DNA of 64,000 nucleotides from an uncultured Aquimarina sp. (GTDB lineage Bacteria; Bacteroidota; Bacteroidia; Flavobacteriales; Flavobacteriaceae): NCBI GenBank assembly GCA_947489685.1, contig CANLEM010000003.1, positions 785,283 to 849,282 of the forward strand, read 5' to 3'. Shown piece by piece: positions 8,612 to 18,907 of this stretch (position 1 is its first letter; each line of letters starts with the position of its first letter). The notes under the pieces were generated by a model. It saw only the letters and a program-made list of their open reading frames with translations, ran no database searches and was not told where the DNA came from. The position numbers and the translations under genes were made by a program.

Positions 8612-11014
8612 TTATAAGATTTTAAGCTTTGCAAATCGAAGCAATAGTTTTTTTATCCCTCCTTTTTCGAAGTGAATTTCGGCTTTTTTATCTTGCCCTA
8701 CTCCTTCGAGTTTTAAAACTTTACCTTTCCCAAAACGCATATGTTCTACTATGGTGCCAGGCACCAAATCGCTATCAAACAGGTTAGCATTTGATTGATT
8801 AGAAGATCCATTAGAAACTGGCCTAAGCTTTCTTAATTTTTGCAATTGCTCTTCATTAGGTTTATGTGCTAATGGAGGTGATCCTGATATTGGTTTTTTA
8901 AGACGTAGTTTACTTTTATCCACATCTCCAAAAATATCCGAATCAATCAAAGGTTGGTAACGATAATTCTCGACCGGAGTTAAATATTCTAAAAATTGGT
9001 CGTCGATTTCCTCGATAAATCTACTAGGTTCTGCATCTACAAGCTTACCCCATCGATAACGAGATTGCGTATAGGTAAGATAAGCTTGTTTTTCGGCTCT
9101 GGTTAGTGCCACATAAAACAGTCGCCTCTCCTCCTCTAGTTCACTACGGGTATTCATACTCATTCCCGAAGGAAATAGATCTTCTTCCATACCTACAATG
9201 TACACATACGGAAACTCTAATCCCTTTGCTAGATGTATGGTCATTAATGCCACTCGGTCATCATCACCAGTATCTTGATCAAGATCCGTTGCCAATGCAA
9301 CATCTTCTAGGAACTCTGCCAAAGATCCACTGGCATCTGCAAGCTCTTTTTGACCTTCGACAAAATCACGAATACCGTTAAGCAACTCTTCTATATTTTC
9401 TATTCTGGCAATACCTTCGGGAGTACCATCTTTTTTTAACTCTTGGAGTAATCCCGTTTTTTTGGCTACTGTTTCTGCTAATACAAATGCATCCGAAGTT
9501 TGATTAGTAACCTGAAAACTTTTGATCATCGTCATAAAGTTTTCTAATCTGGTCTTGGTGCCACTATTAATTTTCAGGTTGATCCGATCAAGGTTTTCGA
9601 TAACTTCAAAAATAGAGCGATCGTAGTGATTAGCAGCAACTATAAGCTTATCTACTGTAGTTGCACCAATACCTCTAGCTGGATAATTAATAATCCGTTT
9701 TAAAGCTTCTTCGTCTTTTGGGTTAATTATTAAACGTAAATACCCCAATACATCCTTGATTTCTTTACGTTGATAAAATGATAAACCTCCGTATATTCTA
9801 TACTTTATATCTCGTTTTCGCAGGGCATCTTCAATAGCTCTGGATTGCGCATTAGTTCTATACAACACTGCAAAATTTCCATTACCAAGCTGGTGTTGCA
9901 TTTGATTTTCGAATATCGAACTTGCTACATATCGTCCTTCGTCACCATCGGTAAGCAATCGATTTACTATTATTTTTGCCCCTGGGTCATTGGCGGTCCA
10001 AACCACCTTATCCAATTTGGTTTTGTTTTTATCAATTATAGAATTGGCTGCTTCAACAATATTTTTGGTCGATCTATAATTTTGTTCCAATCTGTATTGT
10101 TGTACATTGTCATAATCTCTCTGGAAATTGAGAATATTATTAATGTTCGCTCCTCGAAAAGCATATATACTTTGAGCATCATCGCCTACAACGCATATAT
10201 TTTGGAACTTATCGGATAATGCTCGTACAATAAGGTACTGCGAATGATTTGTATCCTGATACTCATCCACCAATATATATCGGAAACGATTTTGGTACTT
10301 GGCTAGTACATCAGGAAATCGATTTAATAACTCATTGGTTTTTAATAGTAGATCATCAAAATCCATAGCGCCAGCTTTAAAACATCGATCCACATAATGT
10401 TCATAAATCTCTCCTAATCTCGGGCGTTTTGCCATCGCATCTGCCTCTACCAATTCTGCATTTTGAAAATATGCTTTTACGGTGATTAGACTATTTTTAT
10501 AGGAAGATATTCTGGAATATACCTGCTTATATTTATAGATATCTTTGTCTAAGCCCATCTCTTTAATGATAGAAGCAATCAAACGCTGAGAATCCTGTGT
10601 ATCATAAATAGTAAAGTTAGATGGGTATCCTAATTTATCTGCTTCAAATCTCAAAATCTTGGCAAATATAGAATGAAACGTTCCCATCCATAAATTTTTA
10701 GCCTCACTTGCTCCTACAATAGTGGCTATACGTTTTTTCATCTCTCTGGCGGCCTTGTTGGTAAAGGTCAATGATAATATATTAAACGAATCCACTCCCA
10801 GATGCATTAAATATGCAATTCTATATGTAAGTACACGTGTCTTTCCGGAGCCCGCTCCAGCAATTACAATCATTGGCCCCTCTTTTTGAAGTACTGGGGC
10901 TCGTTGCGCATCATTCAACTCGGCTAAATATTCTTCCAACGTAACAATTTTAAAAGTGAAAAGTAATGAAACAACAACGTTTATGGAAGTGTAATACGAG
11001 AATTTTGTAAACAA
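8612..11014 (-). CDS. pcrA: UvrD/PcrA-type ATP-dependent DNA helicase
   Basis: This superfamily 1A helicase of about 775-800 residues has Walker A AGAGSGKT, the DExx box VDEYQDTN, motif IV-like QNYRSTKNI, and motif V/VI TIHLAKGLEFP and VALTRAEKQ. The C-terminus VPGTIVEHMRFGKGKVLKLEG...KLLLRFAKL resembles the PcrA/UvrD Tudor-like RNA polymerase-binding tail. It acts in repair and transcription-coupled processes. The ATG at 11014 precedes a non-conserved stretch; family comparison suggests the true start may be the TTG at 10939 (LEEYLAELNDAQ). Confidence 0.9.
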   Translation of the reverse strand: MFTKFSYYTSINVVVSLLFTFKIVTLEEYLAELNDAQRAPVLQKEGPMIVIAGAGSGKTRVLTYRIAYLMHLGVDSFNILSLTFTNKAAREMKKRIATIVGASEAKNLWMGTFHSIFAKILRFEADKLGYPSNFTIYDTQDSQRLIASIIKEMGLDKDIYKYKQVYSRISSYKNSLITVKAYFQNAELVEADAMAKRPRLGEIYEHYVDRCFKAGAMDFDDLLLKTNELLNRFPDVLAKYQNRFRYILVDEYQDTNHSQYLIVRALSDKFQNICVVGDDAQSIYAFRGANINNILNFQRDYDNVQQYRLEQNYRSTKNIVEAANSIIDKNKTKLDKVVWTANDPGAKIIVNRLLTDGDEGRYVASSIFENQMQHQLGNGNFAVLYRTNAQSRAIEDALRKRDIKYRIYGGLSFYQRKEIKDVLGYLRLIINPKDEEALKRIINYPARGIGATTVDKLIVAANHYDRSIFEVIENLDRINLKINSGTKTRLENFMTMIKSFQVTNQTSDAFVLAETVAKKTGLLQELKKDGTPEGIARIENIEELLNGIRDFVEGQKELADASGSLAEFLEDVALATDLDQDTGDDDRVALMTIHLAKGLEFPYVYIVGMEEDLFPSGMSMNTRSELEEERRLFYVALTRAEKQAYLTYTQSRYRWGKLVDAEPSRFIEEIDDQFLEYLTPVENYRYQPLIDSDIFGDVDKSKLRLKKPISGSPPLAHKPNEEQLQKLRKLRPVSNGSSNQSNANLFDSDLVPGTIVEHMRFGKGKVLKLEGVGQDKKAEIHFEKGGIKKLLLRFAKLKIL

Positions 11015-11365
11015 ACTTTAGTCAATAACTTTTGTATTAGTATATACACCAAATCAAAAAATTGAGCATACCACATCATAAAACCTTTTTAAGAACGTTT
11101 CAGAATTAGAAATACAGCTCTTTTTCAGCCTTTTACGTGTTTGGTATTCTAGAAGGTTGTTGTAGCAAATAATGGTTCGTTGGTAGAAGGTTTGACATTA
11201 AAAGTTTCGGTTATTCAATATTTAACATTCCTACATATCAACAAAATATTGATAACTTTTATAGATAAAATGCAATATTTTAGGTTTAAATGTATTATAT
11301 TTAGGAAATTTTTAAATTAAACCCGAATTTATACGACCTAAGAAATTAACCCCAAACTCAATATT
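11015..11365. other. Intergenic region, 351 bp
   Basis: This divergent region lies between the helicase and a small + strand gene. It is very AT-rich and presumably holds both promoters. A TATATTTA-like -7 box near 11296 is the only promoter-like element noticed. No ORF, RNA or repeat is convincing. Confidence 0.4.
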
Positions 11366-11653
11366 ATGGCCCCAAATATGAATGTACAGTTTATTGAAAA
11401 AGAACAAATTAAATTTTTGAAATTTCCGAAAGAAGATGTTCTCAATAAAAGAAAAGATCAAATAGATCGTTTTTTGGAATTACAACGAGCCCTTTCATTA
11501 GGAAATCTCGAACGACAAAAAGTAAGAATTGTTTTTGTAGATGATTCTGGTTTTAAAAAAGTAGAAACGACAATTTGGGGTATTACAGATAAAGAAGTAA
11601 TACTTAAACAATCAACCATAATACCATTAGAAAGAATTATTAGCATTTCATGA
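11366..11653 (+). CDS. Conserved small hypothetical protein
   Basis: This 95-residue soluble protein has a mixed helix/strand pattern: a charged helix (KEDVLNKRKDQIDRFLELQRAL, about 23-44) and then strands KVRIVFVDDSG and VETTIWGITDKEVIL. The last part resembles a small Sm/Tudor-like barrel seen in unannotated flavobacterial proteins. The function is not recognised. It is followed by a terminator and stands alone. Confidence 0.7.
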   Translation: MAPNMNVQFIEKEQIKFLKFPKEDVLNKRKDQIDRFLELQRALSLGNLERQKVRIVFVDDSGFKKVETTIWGITDKEVILKQSTIIPLERIISIS

Positions 11654-11728
11654 CCCAAATAACGACTATTCCTAGATTAAAAAGATGTAGTTATTTTTTA
11701 ATCTATACTCTTTTATAAGAGTGATGTT

Positions 11729-11757
11729 AAGACGTATTCTCAAACAGAATACGTCTT
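11729..11757 (+). terminator. Rho-independent terminator
   Basis: AAGACGTATTCT and AGAATACGTCTT form a 12-bp perfect stem around CAAAC, about 75 bp after the small hypothetical gene. The T-run is short (TTT). Confidence 0.7.
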
Positions 11758-11884
11758 TACTAATTAAATAGTGACAAATAATAGAATATAAATCATTTAT
11801 TAATAAATAAAATCATAATTATTTAGTTTTGCTTAGCAAAACTATTATTACCAAATCTCATAAAATTGATACCCCCCCTACGTA

Positions 11885-14272
11885 ATGAACAAAAAAATAT
11901 TCAATTGTATTCTTGTACTTACCATGATCATACATGGTTCCGGTTTGTTTGCCCAGGGCGCAAAACAAACGTTAATCTCTACTGATAAAGAAGCCTTTAT
12001 CAATAGTCTTATCGGTCAAAAGAACGGTCAACCTACTCAAGTAAAAATTTCAAAAAGTGAATTTATTGACTTAAAAATCAATGTAAAGAAACAACATGAT
12101 GGTAATCTTACATTGATTGGAATTGTAAATGACAAGAAATTATCTACTTTCACTTTTGCCTTAGACAACGATAACTTAACAGGTACTATTTTATTACAAA
12201 ACCCAAAAAGAGCCTACAAAATTACAAGCGATACCTCGGGTAAAGTATTTCTTGAAAAAACAGATATCAATAATGTACTATGTGTTGATTTTGAAAAGGT
12301 GGAAGGAAATAGTAAAGAACAAACCACTGCTACTAATACAAAAATGAATGTTGTTCTGGAAAGCCTTCCTGGAGCAGAAGGTATTATTTATTTAGATTTT
12401 GATGGCGAAGTGGTTTCTGGAACAAGTTGGCTTGGTGGAGATACTATCGATGCTAAAGCCCCTAATTTTACAGAACAACAAATCACTGAGATTTGGCAAA
12501 TTATGGCAGAAGATTTTCGTCCTTTTAACCTTAATGTAACGACCAGAAGAGATCTTTTTGATGCTGCGCCTCAAAACCGTAGAATGATGTGTATTTTTAC
12601 TACGACTACAGACGCGCGACCTGATTCTGGAGGAGTGGCCTATATTCGATCTTTTTCTTCAAACTCAACAGATAACCCTTGCTGGGTATATAATGTAAGA
12701 TCGGTTAGAGCAGCCGGAGAAACAGGTTCTCATGAGGTTGGACATACTCTAGGATTATCTCATGATAGTCAGGGGGATACCGAATATTACGCAGGGCATG
12801 GTACCTGGAGTCCTATTATGGGTTGGAGTGTGAATAAACAAATTGGACAATGGAGTCAAGGAGAATTCGAAAATGCCAATCAAACACAAGATGATATAGC
12901 CGTTATGGCCGATAATAGAAATGGTGTTGGTTTTAGAACAGATGATCACGCTGATATTATTACCGATGCAACACCAATAAAAGCTGATGCCGATGGTAAT
13001 GTAAGTACTGATCAAAATTTTGGTTTTATAGGCAAACGTGACGATAAAGACATATTTTCGTTTGTAGTCGAGCCAGGAGATGTATCTTTTAATTTTGAAC
13101 CAGATCCTAATTATCCAAATTTAAATATACAAGCACGAATACTAGATCCTTTGGGCGAAGAAGTTGCGCTTTCGGATCCAGAAGGGCTTAGTGCCGCAAT
13201 CAACACAAACCTATCTGGCGGTACCTATTTTATTGAAATCGATGGTGTTGGTGAAGGAAATCCAATAACGGGATATTCTGATTATGCTTCTTTAGGAAAT
13301 TACACTATTTCTGGAAAGTATACTCCTGGAGATAATAACCAACCGCCAATTGCCAACTTTGAAGCTGATAAAAATGGTTGTACACAGATAGTATTTAAAA
13401 GTACTTCTATCAATAAAGTAAATTCTTACTTATGGAATTTTGGTGATGGTACCACCTCTACAGAACAAAACCCTACTCATGACTATGCATCTGGCGGAAA
13501 TTATACGGTATCACTAACCGCTACAAATGATGTTGGGCAAAATACTAATGAGAAATCTAATTTTATAACTATTAGTGTACCAGATCAACCAACAGGAGAT
13601 AATATCAGTATTTGCCCCGGAGAATCAGCTACATTAACCATATCAGGAAATAGTGAGTTTACATGGTATAGCGAACCAACAGGGGGAATTGTTCTCTCGA
13701 TCGGATCAGAATATAAGACACCATCTCTAGATGCGACTCAAACCTATTACGTTTCGGGCTATATCAATGATTGTACTACCGAAACAAGAACCGAAATAAA
13801 AGCTATTGTTGTGCCGATACCGGATCAACCTACTATTACGGTAAATGATTCGCAACGGTTATCTGTACCTGCAGAATTCTCTAACTACCAATGGTTCTTA
13901 GATGGAGAAGCTCTAGGAGAAGGTAATCAGCCTGAATATCTTCCGCAAGCAATTGGAGATTATACGGTTCAAGTATTTAATGAAACAGGTTGTAGTACCA
14001 TTTCGGCAACGTATACAGTAGATAGGTCTCAACTTAATTTAAGTTTAGATAGTAGATCTTTTACCTTCTACCCTAACCCTCTTAAAGGAACAGATTTTCT
14101 TAATATCGACGGGGTGACTATAAATGATTTCGACCTTAGAGTAGTAGACACTCTTGGTCAAATAGTTTTTCAATCTACTCCGGGTAATGAATTAAATCTA
14201 TCTGATTTATCACCAGGACTTTATTTTCTTTTAATTAATAATAAAAATATCGGGAAATTTGTAAAACAATAA
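11885..14272 (+). CDS. Secreted reprolysin-like zinc metalloprotease with PKD domain and T9SS sorting tail
   Basis: This 795-residue exported protease has a signal peptide at 1-24. A metzincin zinc site HEVGHTLGLSHD (about 283-294) is followed by an SPIMGWS Met-turn. A bacterial pre-peptidase-like beta domain lies at about 375-475. A PKD domain (about 485-565; YLWNFGDGTTSTEQNPTH) and an Ig-like stretch follow. The C-terminal T9SS type A sorting domain begins FTFYPNPLKG. It should be exported by T9SS to the surface or medium to digest protein. Strong hairpin terminator downstream. Confidence 0.92.
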   Translation: MNKKIFNCILVLTMIIHGSGLFAQGAKQTLISTDKEAFINSLIGQKNGQPTQVKISKSEFIDLKINVKKQHDGNLTLIGIVNDKKLSTFTFALDNDNLTGTILLQNPKRAYKITSDTSGKVFLEKTDINNVLCVDFEKVEGNSKEQTTATNTKMNVVLESLPGAEGIIYLDFDGEVVSGTSWLGGDTIDAKAPNFTEQQITEIWQIMAEDFRPFNLNVTTRRDLFDAAPQNRRMMCIFTTTTDARPDSGGVAYIRSFSSNSTDNPCWVYNVRSVRAAGETGSHEVGHTLGLSHDSQGDTEYYAGHGTWSPIMGWSVNKQIGQWSQGEFENANQTQDDIAVMADNRNGVGFRTDDHADIITDATPIKADADGNVSTDQNFGFIGKRDDKDIFSFVVEPGDVSFNFEPDPNYPNLNIQARILDPLGEEVALSDPEGLSAAINTNLSGGTYFIEIDGVGEGNPITGYSDYASLGNYTISGKYTPGDNNQPPIANFEADKNGCTQIVFKSTSINKVNSYLWNFGDGTTSTEQNPTHDYASGGNYTVSLTATNDVGQNTNEKSNFITISVPDQPTGDNISICPGESATLTISGNSEFTWYSEPTGGIVLSIGSEYKTPSLDATQTYYVSGYINDCTTETRTEIKAIVVPIPDQPTITVNDSQRLSVPAEFSNYQWFLDGEALGEGNQPEYLPQAIGDYTVQVFNETGCSTISATYTVDRSQLNLSLDSRSFTFYPNPLKGTDFLNIDGVTINDFDLRVVDTLGQIVFQSTPGNELNLSDLSPGLYFLLINNKNIGKFVKQ

Positions 14273-14293
14273 TCCTATTTTAAATACCTATAA

Positions 14294-14332
14294 ATAAGGC
14301 TCATTTGCATGATATGCAAATGAGCCTTATTA
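14294..14332 (+). terminator. Rho-independent terminator
   Basis: AATAAGGCTCATTTGCAT and ATGCAAATGAGCCTTATT form an 18-bp perfect stem with a GAT loop, directly after the metalloprotease gene. It could work in both directions. Confidence 0.85.
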
Positions 14333-14409
14333 TTTGTACAAAATCTAAGTATTATTTTAACTTTCCTTTAATAGATTTTTGAATATCTTTAGAAACCAAA
14401 ATTTCTAAT

Positions 14410-14940
14410 TTGAAACACATAATCTTAACGTATAGTATTGCTTTTTTGCCTGTATTGGGCTTTTCTCAAAATAAAAAGCAATTCATATCCGAATTTGGCA
14501 AAACCTACGAGGTATCCAAGCCTGACTTTAAAACTGATCTGCAACATGAGCTGAAAGCCGTTTTTGATGTAGGTAGAAGTTTTCCTGATAGCACCAAAGT
14601 GAATCCACTTATCCACACTGCCGCCAGATACCTTAACATGCATATTAAGACGGGAGTATCTTTTGATAAACTTAGTGTTGCCTTGGTGATTCATGGTGCA
14701 GCTGCCAATGATATTTTAAATGATATAAAATACAAAAACATTTATGGTATAGATAACCCTAATACTCCTCTTATTACCGCTTTATCAGAAAAAGGAGTAC
14801 AGATTATTCTTTGCGGTCAAACAGCTGCACATCGTAATATTTCTAGACAAGATATACATCCAGAAATAAAATTAGCATTATCAGCAATGACTGCTTTGGT
14901 ACAATTACAAAATGAAAACTACAGACTTATTAATTTTTAA
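14410..14940 (+). CDS. DsrE-family periplasmic protein
   Basis: This 176-residue protein starts at a TTG (14410) that opens a signal peptide (KHIILTYSIAFLPVLGFSQ). The mature part has the DsrE/DsrF-like Rossmann pattern: LSVALVIHGAAANDIL (about 84-99), then GVQIILCGQTAAHRNI with a central Cys. Related proteins take part in sulfur transfer, but the periplasmic versions are uncharacterised. It is first in a tightly spaced five-gene + strand cluster, with the M20 gene starting 5 nt after its stop. Confidence 0.78.
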   Translation: MKHIILTYSIAFLPVLGFSQNKKQFISEFGKTYEVSKPDFKTDLQHELKAVFDVGRSFPDSTKVNPLIHTAARYLNMHIKTGVSFDKLSVALVIHGAAANDILNDIKYKNIYGIDNPNTPLITALSEKGVQIILCGQTAAHRNISRQDIHPEIKLALSAMTALVQLQNENYRLINF

Positions 14941-14944
14941 CCTA

Positions 14945-16237
14945 ATGAACTCAAACACACAATCACTCTTACTCCTAATTTTATTTTCTTTCTGTTCTAT
15001 ACAGGCCCAACAGATCGATCCGGATATTGATACTATGGCCAAAGAAATAGAACCCAAAGTAATCGAATGGAGAAGAGATTTTCATCAAAACCCAGAGCTT
15101 TCGAATCGAGAATTCGAAACTGCAAAAAAAATTGCAAAACACCTTAAAGATCTTGGTCTCGAAGTAACCGAAAATGTTGCAAAAACAGGAGTAGTAGCTA
15201 TTTTAAAAGGCAATAAACCAGGTAAAACTGTAGCACTTAGAGCAGATATTGATGCGCTACCAGTAACCGAAAGAGCCGATGTGCCGTTTAAATCAACAGT
15301 AAAAACTACCTTTTTGGATACCGAGGTTGGAGTAAGCCACGCTTGCGGGCATGATACACATACGGCTATATTAATGGGTGTTGCCGAAATACTTGCCAAG
15401 CATAAAGATAAGATTACAGGTACTGTAAAGTTTATTTTTCAACCAGCAGAAGAAGGACCACCTCCAGGAGAAGAAGGTGGTGCAAAACTAATGATCAAAG
15501 AAGGAGTATTAAAAAACCCTGATGTAGATGCCATTTTTGGTTTACATATCAATTCAGGAACTTCAGTTGGAAAAATACGATACAAACCAGGAGGAACAAT
15601 GGCAGCGGTAGAACGTTTTGTTATTGATGTAAAAGGAAAACAAACTCATGGTTCGGCTCCCTGGACAGGCGTAGATCCTATATTAATCTCGGCCAAAATA
15701 ATCGATGGACTACAGACCATAATCAGTAGAGAAGCACCATTGGTAAATGAAGCTGCGGTAATCACTGTTGGTAAAATTACAAGTGGAGTACGTTTTAATA
15801 TTATTCCTGAAAGTGCCGAAATGATTGGTACGGTACGTACATTGGATCCAAGTATGCGAGAATTAATCATTAAACGAATGAACGAGATGGTACCTGCCAT
15901 TGCCAAAGCATACGGTGCCGAGGCTACGATTACATTTCAAAACAATACATCAATAACGTATAATGATCCGGATCTGGTAAAGAAAATGCTACCAACTATA
16001 CAAGGTATTGCCGGAAAAGAAAATGTGATCTTATCTAAAGCTACTACGGGAGGAGAAGATTTTTCTTATTTTCAAGAGGTTGTTCCTGGGTTTTATTTCT
16101 TTTTAGGCGGTAAATCACAAGGTACCGAGAAAGCTCCTTCTCACCATACTCCAGATTTTTACATCGACGAAAGTGGATTATTATTAGGAGTAAAAGTAAT
16201 GTCGCAATTAACTTTAGATTATCTCAACGCTCAATAA
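14945..16237 (+). CDS. M20 family amidohydrolase (exported)
   Basis: The ATG at 14945 opens a signal peptide (SLLLLILFSFCSIQAQ) and gives 430 residues. Metal-site motifs of M20D amidohydrolases are present: SHACGHDTHTAILMG, FQPAEEG with the general-base Glu, HGSAPW in the dimerisation domain, and a late His in HHTPDF. Such enzymes hydrolyse N-acyl amino acids or related amides (hippurate hydrolase/IAA-amino acid hydrolase group). The periplasmic location is inferred from the signal peptide. Confidence 0.92.
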   Translation: MNSNTQSLLLLILFSFCSIQAQQIDPDIDTMAKEIEPKVIEWRRDFHQNPELSNREFETAKKIAKHLKDLGLEVTENVAKTGVVAILKGNKPGKTVALRADIDALPVTERADVPFKSTVKTTFLDTEVGVSHACGHDTHTAILMGVAEILAKHKDKITGTVKFIFQPAEEGPPPGEEGGAKLMIKEGVLKNPDVDAIFGLHINSGTSVGKIRYKPGGTMAAVERFVIDVKGKQTHGSAPWTGVDPILISAKIIDGLQTIISREAPLVNEAAVITVGKITSGVRFNIIPESAEMIGTVRTLDPSMRELIIKRMNEMVPAIAKAYGAEATITFQNNTSITYNDPDLVKKMLPTIQGIAGKENVILSKATTGGEDFSYFQEVVPGFYFFLGGKSQGTEKAPSHHTPDFYIDESGLLLGVKVMSQLTLDYLNAQ

Positions 16238-16247
16238 GTAAAACATA

Positions 16248-17831
16248 ATGGAAAGCATACTTCATTTTTTAGGATCGATACCATGGTGGTTATGGGTTAT
16301 CATTGTTATTCTATTAATTGGAATTAGAGATGTGTTTTTTAATAAAAGACATACTATTAGTCATAACTTTCCTATTGTTGGTCATCTCAGGTATCTATTA
16401 GAAAGTATTGGCCCCGAAATAAGGCAATATTTTGTAGCGAATAATCGCGAGGAACTTCCTTTTAATCGAATCGAGAGAGGCTGGGTATATGCCTCTTCTA
16501 AAAACGAGAATAATTATGAAGGATTCGGAACGGATCGAGATATCTATGAGCACCAACATATTTTTGTAAAAAATTGCTTAATTCCTTTTAAAATTGATAA
16601 AGATCATCCAAACAAAAAGGATAAAACATTTTTACCTTGTGCAAAGGTAATGGGATTATACAATCAACGTAAAAAACCATACCGACCTGGATCTATAATT
16701 AATGTTTCGGCAATGAGTTTTGGATCCTTATCTGCCAGAGCTGTTGAATCACTGAATATAGGAATTCAAAAAGCCAATGCATATCACAATACGGGAGAAG
16801 GCGGGCTTTCTCCTTATCACAGTAATGGTGGTGATGTTATTTTTCATTTCGGAACAGGATACTTTGGAGTTCGAGACGAGCACGGTAATTTTTCTATTGA
16901 AAAAATGAAAAAGTTGGTCGAAAAAAATCCTTTTATTCGGGCCATTGAAATAAAGCTTTCCCAAGGTGCCAAACCTGGTAAGGGAGGTGTACTGCCCGGT
17001 GCTAAGATTACTCCTGAAATTGCAAAAATTCGTGGTGTTGAAGTTGGAAAAGACGTACTTTCTCCTTCGTCGCATACTGCTTTTTCTAGTGTTCCAGAAT
17101 TATTACAGTTCATAGAAGATATTGCCAAAGTAACAGGACTTCCTGTGGGGATCAAAGCTGCAATTGGTAAAACCGAACAATGGGAGTTATTGGCCGAATT
17201 AATGGCTAAATCCAATCGTGGTCCAGATTTTATAACTATTGATGGTGGTGAAGGCGGAACTGGTGCTGCTCCGCCGAGTTTTGCGGATCATGTGTCATTA
17301 CCCTGGATTTATGGTTTTACTGCGATATATAAGATTTTTCAAAAACACAACCTTACCGATCGGGTTGTATTTATTGGTAGCGGTAAGTTAGGCTTTCCTG
17401 CCAAAGCCGCTATGGCATTTGCTATGGGTGTGGATTGTATTAATGTAGCAAGAGAAGCGATGATGAGTATTGGTTGTATACAAGCACAAGTGTGCCATAC
17501 TAATCGTTGCCCTAGTGGAGTAGCAACACAAAGTAAATGGTTGCAAAAAGGAATTAATGTTCCTTTAAAATCAGATCGTTTATCTCAATATTTTAAAACG
17601 TTTAGAAAAGAACTTATAGAAATAACCCATGCAGCTGGTTATGAGCACCCCAGCCAATTTACAATGCAAGATGTTGATCTTAATGTAGATGACGGAGAAT
17701 TGACTAAGACGTTAGAAGAGTCTTTTAAGTATACAAAAACTCCAGTAACCTATACTTGTGCTCAGGATTTAAAAGATTGTACGTATCTTGGTGGCTATTA
17801 TAAAGATTCTGTTAAACAACAACACGCATAA
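16248..17831 (+). CDS. FMN-binding glutamate synthase-like protein
   Basis: This 527-residue protein has an N-terminal membrane anchor (about 10-28) followed by the glutamate synthase central/FMN TIM-barrel domain (about 90-470). Typical stretches include NVSAMSFGSLSARAVE, GEGGLSPYH, FITIDGGEGGTGAAP and the Cys cluster CHTNRCPSGVATQ. It has no amidotransferase or GltD part, so its reaction is not the classical GOGAT one and is unknown. It begins 10 nt after the M20 gene. Confidence 0.9.
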   Translation: MESILHFLGSIPWWLWVIIVILLIGIRDVFFNKRHTISHNFPIVGHLRYLLESIGPEIRQYFVANNREELPFNRIERGWVYASSKNENNYEGFGTDRDIYEHQHIFVKNCLIPFKIDKDHPNKKDKTFLPCAKVMGLYNQRKKPYRPGSIINVSAMSFGSLSARAVESLNIGIQKANAYHNTGEGGLSPYHSNGGDVIFHFGTGYFGVRDEHGNFSIEKMKKLVEKNPFIRAIEIKLSQGAKPGKGGVLPGAKITPEIAKIRGVEVGKDVLSPSSHTAFSSVPELLQFIEDIAKVTGLPVGIKAAIGKTEQWELLAELMAKSNRGPDFITIDGGEGGTGAAPPSFADHVSLPWIYGFTAIYKIFQKHNLTDRVVFIGSGKLGFPAKAAMAFAMGVDCINVAREAMMSIGCIQAQVCHTNRCPSGVATQSKWLQKGINVPLKSDRLSQYFKTFRKELIEITHAAGYEHPSQFTMQDVDLNVDDGELTKTLEESFKYTKTPVTYTCAQDLKDCTYLGGYYKDSVKQQHA

Positions 17832-17851
17832 CCTTACTTTTATCATTACTC

Positions 17852-18370
17852 ATGGATATTGAAATTATACCTCTTGTTATTTCCCTAATTCCTGCAACCT
17901 TAATTACTTTGGTGGCTATTTATTTTTTTAAACTACACACCGATAATGAAGAAAGACGTCGACGATTTTTATTACATCAAGAAAATCAAAAACAGGCCTT
18001 TCCTTTAAGATTACAAGCCTATGAACGTATGGCCTTGTTTTTGGAAAGAATATCTCCGGGGAAATTATTAACCAGAATGGCACCAGTAGGAGAAGATAAA
18101 GCTAGTTATGAATCTTTATTAGCCAACACTATTGATCAAGAATTTGAACATAATCTTACGCAACAAATTTATGTCTCTAGTGAATGTTGGAATACCATTA
18201 TTGCTGCAAAAAATGCAACTATAGCTATGATTAGAAGAGCTTCTAAAGATGAATCCGTAGACTCTGCAGATAAAATGAGAGAAGTTATTCTAACACAACT
18301 TATCGAAAAAGGTGCTCCTAGTGATACTGCTTTGGCAAGAATCAAAAATGAAGTAGGCGATATGTTTTAA
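17852..18370 (+). CDS. Conserved membrane-anchored hypothetical protein (DUF7935-like)
   Basis: This 172-residue protein has one N-terminal membrane segment (about 6-26, LVISLIPATLITLVAIYFF). A basic stretch NEERRRRFLL and a helical cytoplasmic part (RLQAYERMALFLERISP) follow. The family is widespread in flavobacteria and has no known function. It sits 20 nt after the FMN-enzyme gene in the same cluster. Confidence 0.72.
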   Translation: MDIEIIPLVISLIPATLITLVAIYFFKLHTDNEERRRRFLLHQENQKQAFPLRLQAYERMALFLERISPGKLLTRMAPVGEDKASYESLLANTIDQEFEHNLTQQIYVSSECWNTIIAAKNATIAMIRRASKDESVDSADKMREVILTQLIEKGAPSDTALARIKNEVGDMF

Positions 18371-18382
18371 ACGATTTTTGTT

Positions 18383-18901
18383 ATGCCTTTACATCACAAC
18401 AAACCCGAATATATTTTTAAAATTTTTGTAGCAATTCTTTTCATTTCATTGTTATCATCTAAACGCACTTATGCGCAACAAAGTGAGAAAGAAGCAATGT
18501 CTAAATTATCTTTTTTGATAGGTAATTGGAAAGGTTCGTCTACAAGTTTTAAAAATGGTACTCAAAGTAGTGTTACTGTTTATGAGGAAGTTAAATATAT
18601 CATGGACGGAAATTTACTGATTTTGAATGTAAAATCTCCTAATATACAATTGCATACTATTATTAATTATAGTTTAAAAGATAGCACCTATTATTATCAA
18701 CCATTTTCTAAAACAGGGTCTGGAAAATATAAAGGGCAATTCCAAGCCAATCAATTTGTCGTGTATTTTAATGATCAAAGAAGGTTAGTATTTGAAAAAA
18801 CTAAAGATGGCGAATTTCATGAATATGGCGAAAAGCTAGAAAATAATATCTGGGAAAAATATTTTGAAGATAGATTACTACCGCTATCTAAAAAAGACTA
18901 A
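18383..18901 (+). CDS. Secreted hypothetical protein (DUF1579-like)
   Basis: This 172-residue protein has a signal peptide (IFVAILFISLLSSKRTYAQQ) followed by a beta-rich domain starting LSFLIGNWKGSSTSFKNG. That opening resembles DUF1579/THAP4-like heme-barrel proteins (FLxGxWxG pattern). It is the last gene of the + strand cluster, 12 nt after the previous one. Ligand and role are unknown. Confidence 0.68.
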   Translation: MPLHHNKPEYIFKIFVAILFISLLSSKRTYAQQSEKEAMSKLSFLIGNWKGSSTSFKNGTQSSVTVYEEVKYIMDGNLLILNVKSPNIQLHTIINYSLKDSTYYYQPFSKTGSGKYKGQFQANQFVVYFNDQRRLVFEKTKDGEFHEYGEKLENNIWEKYFEDRLLPLSKKD

Positions 18902-18907
18902 GGTATA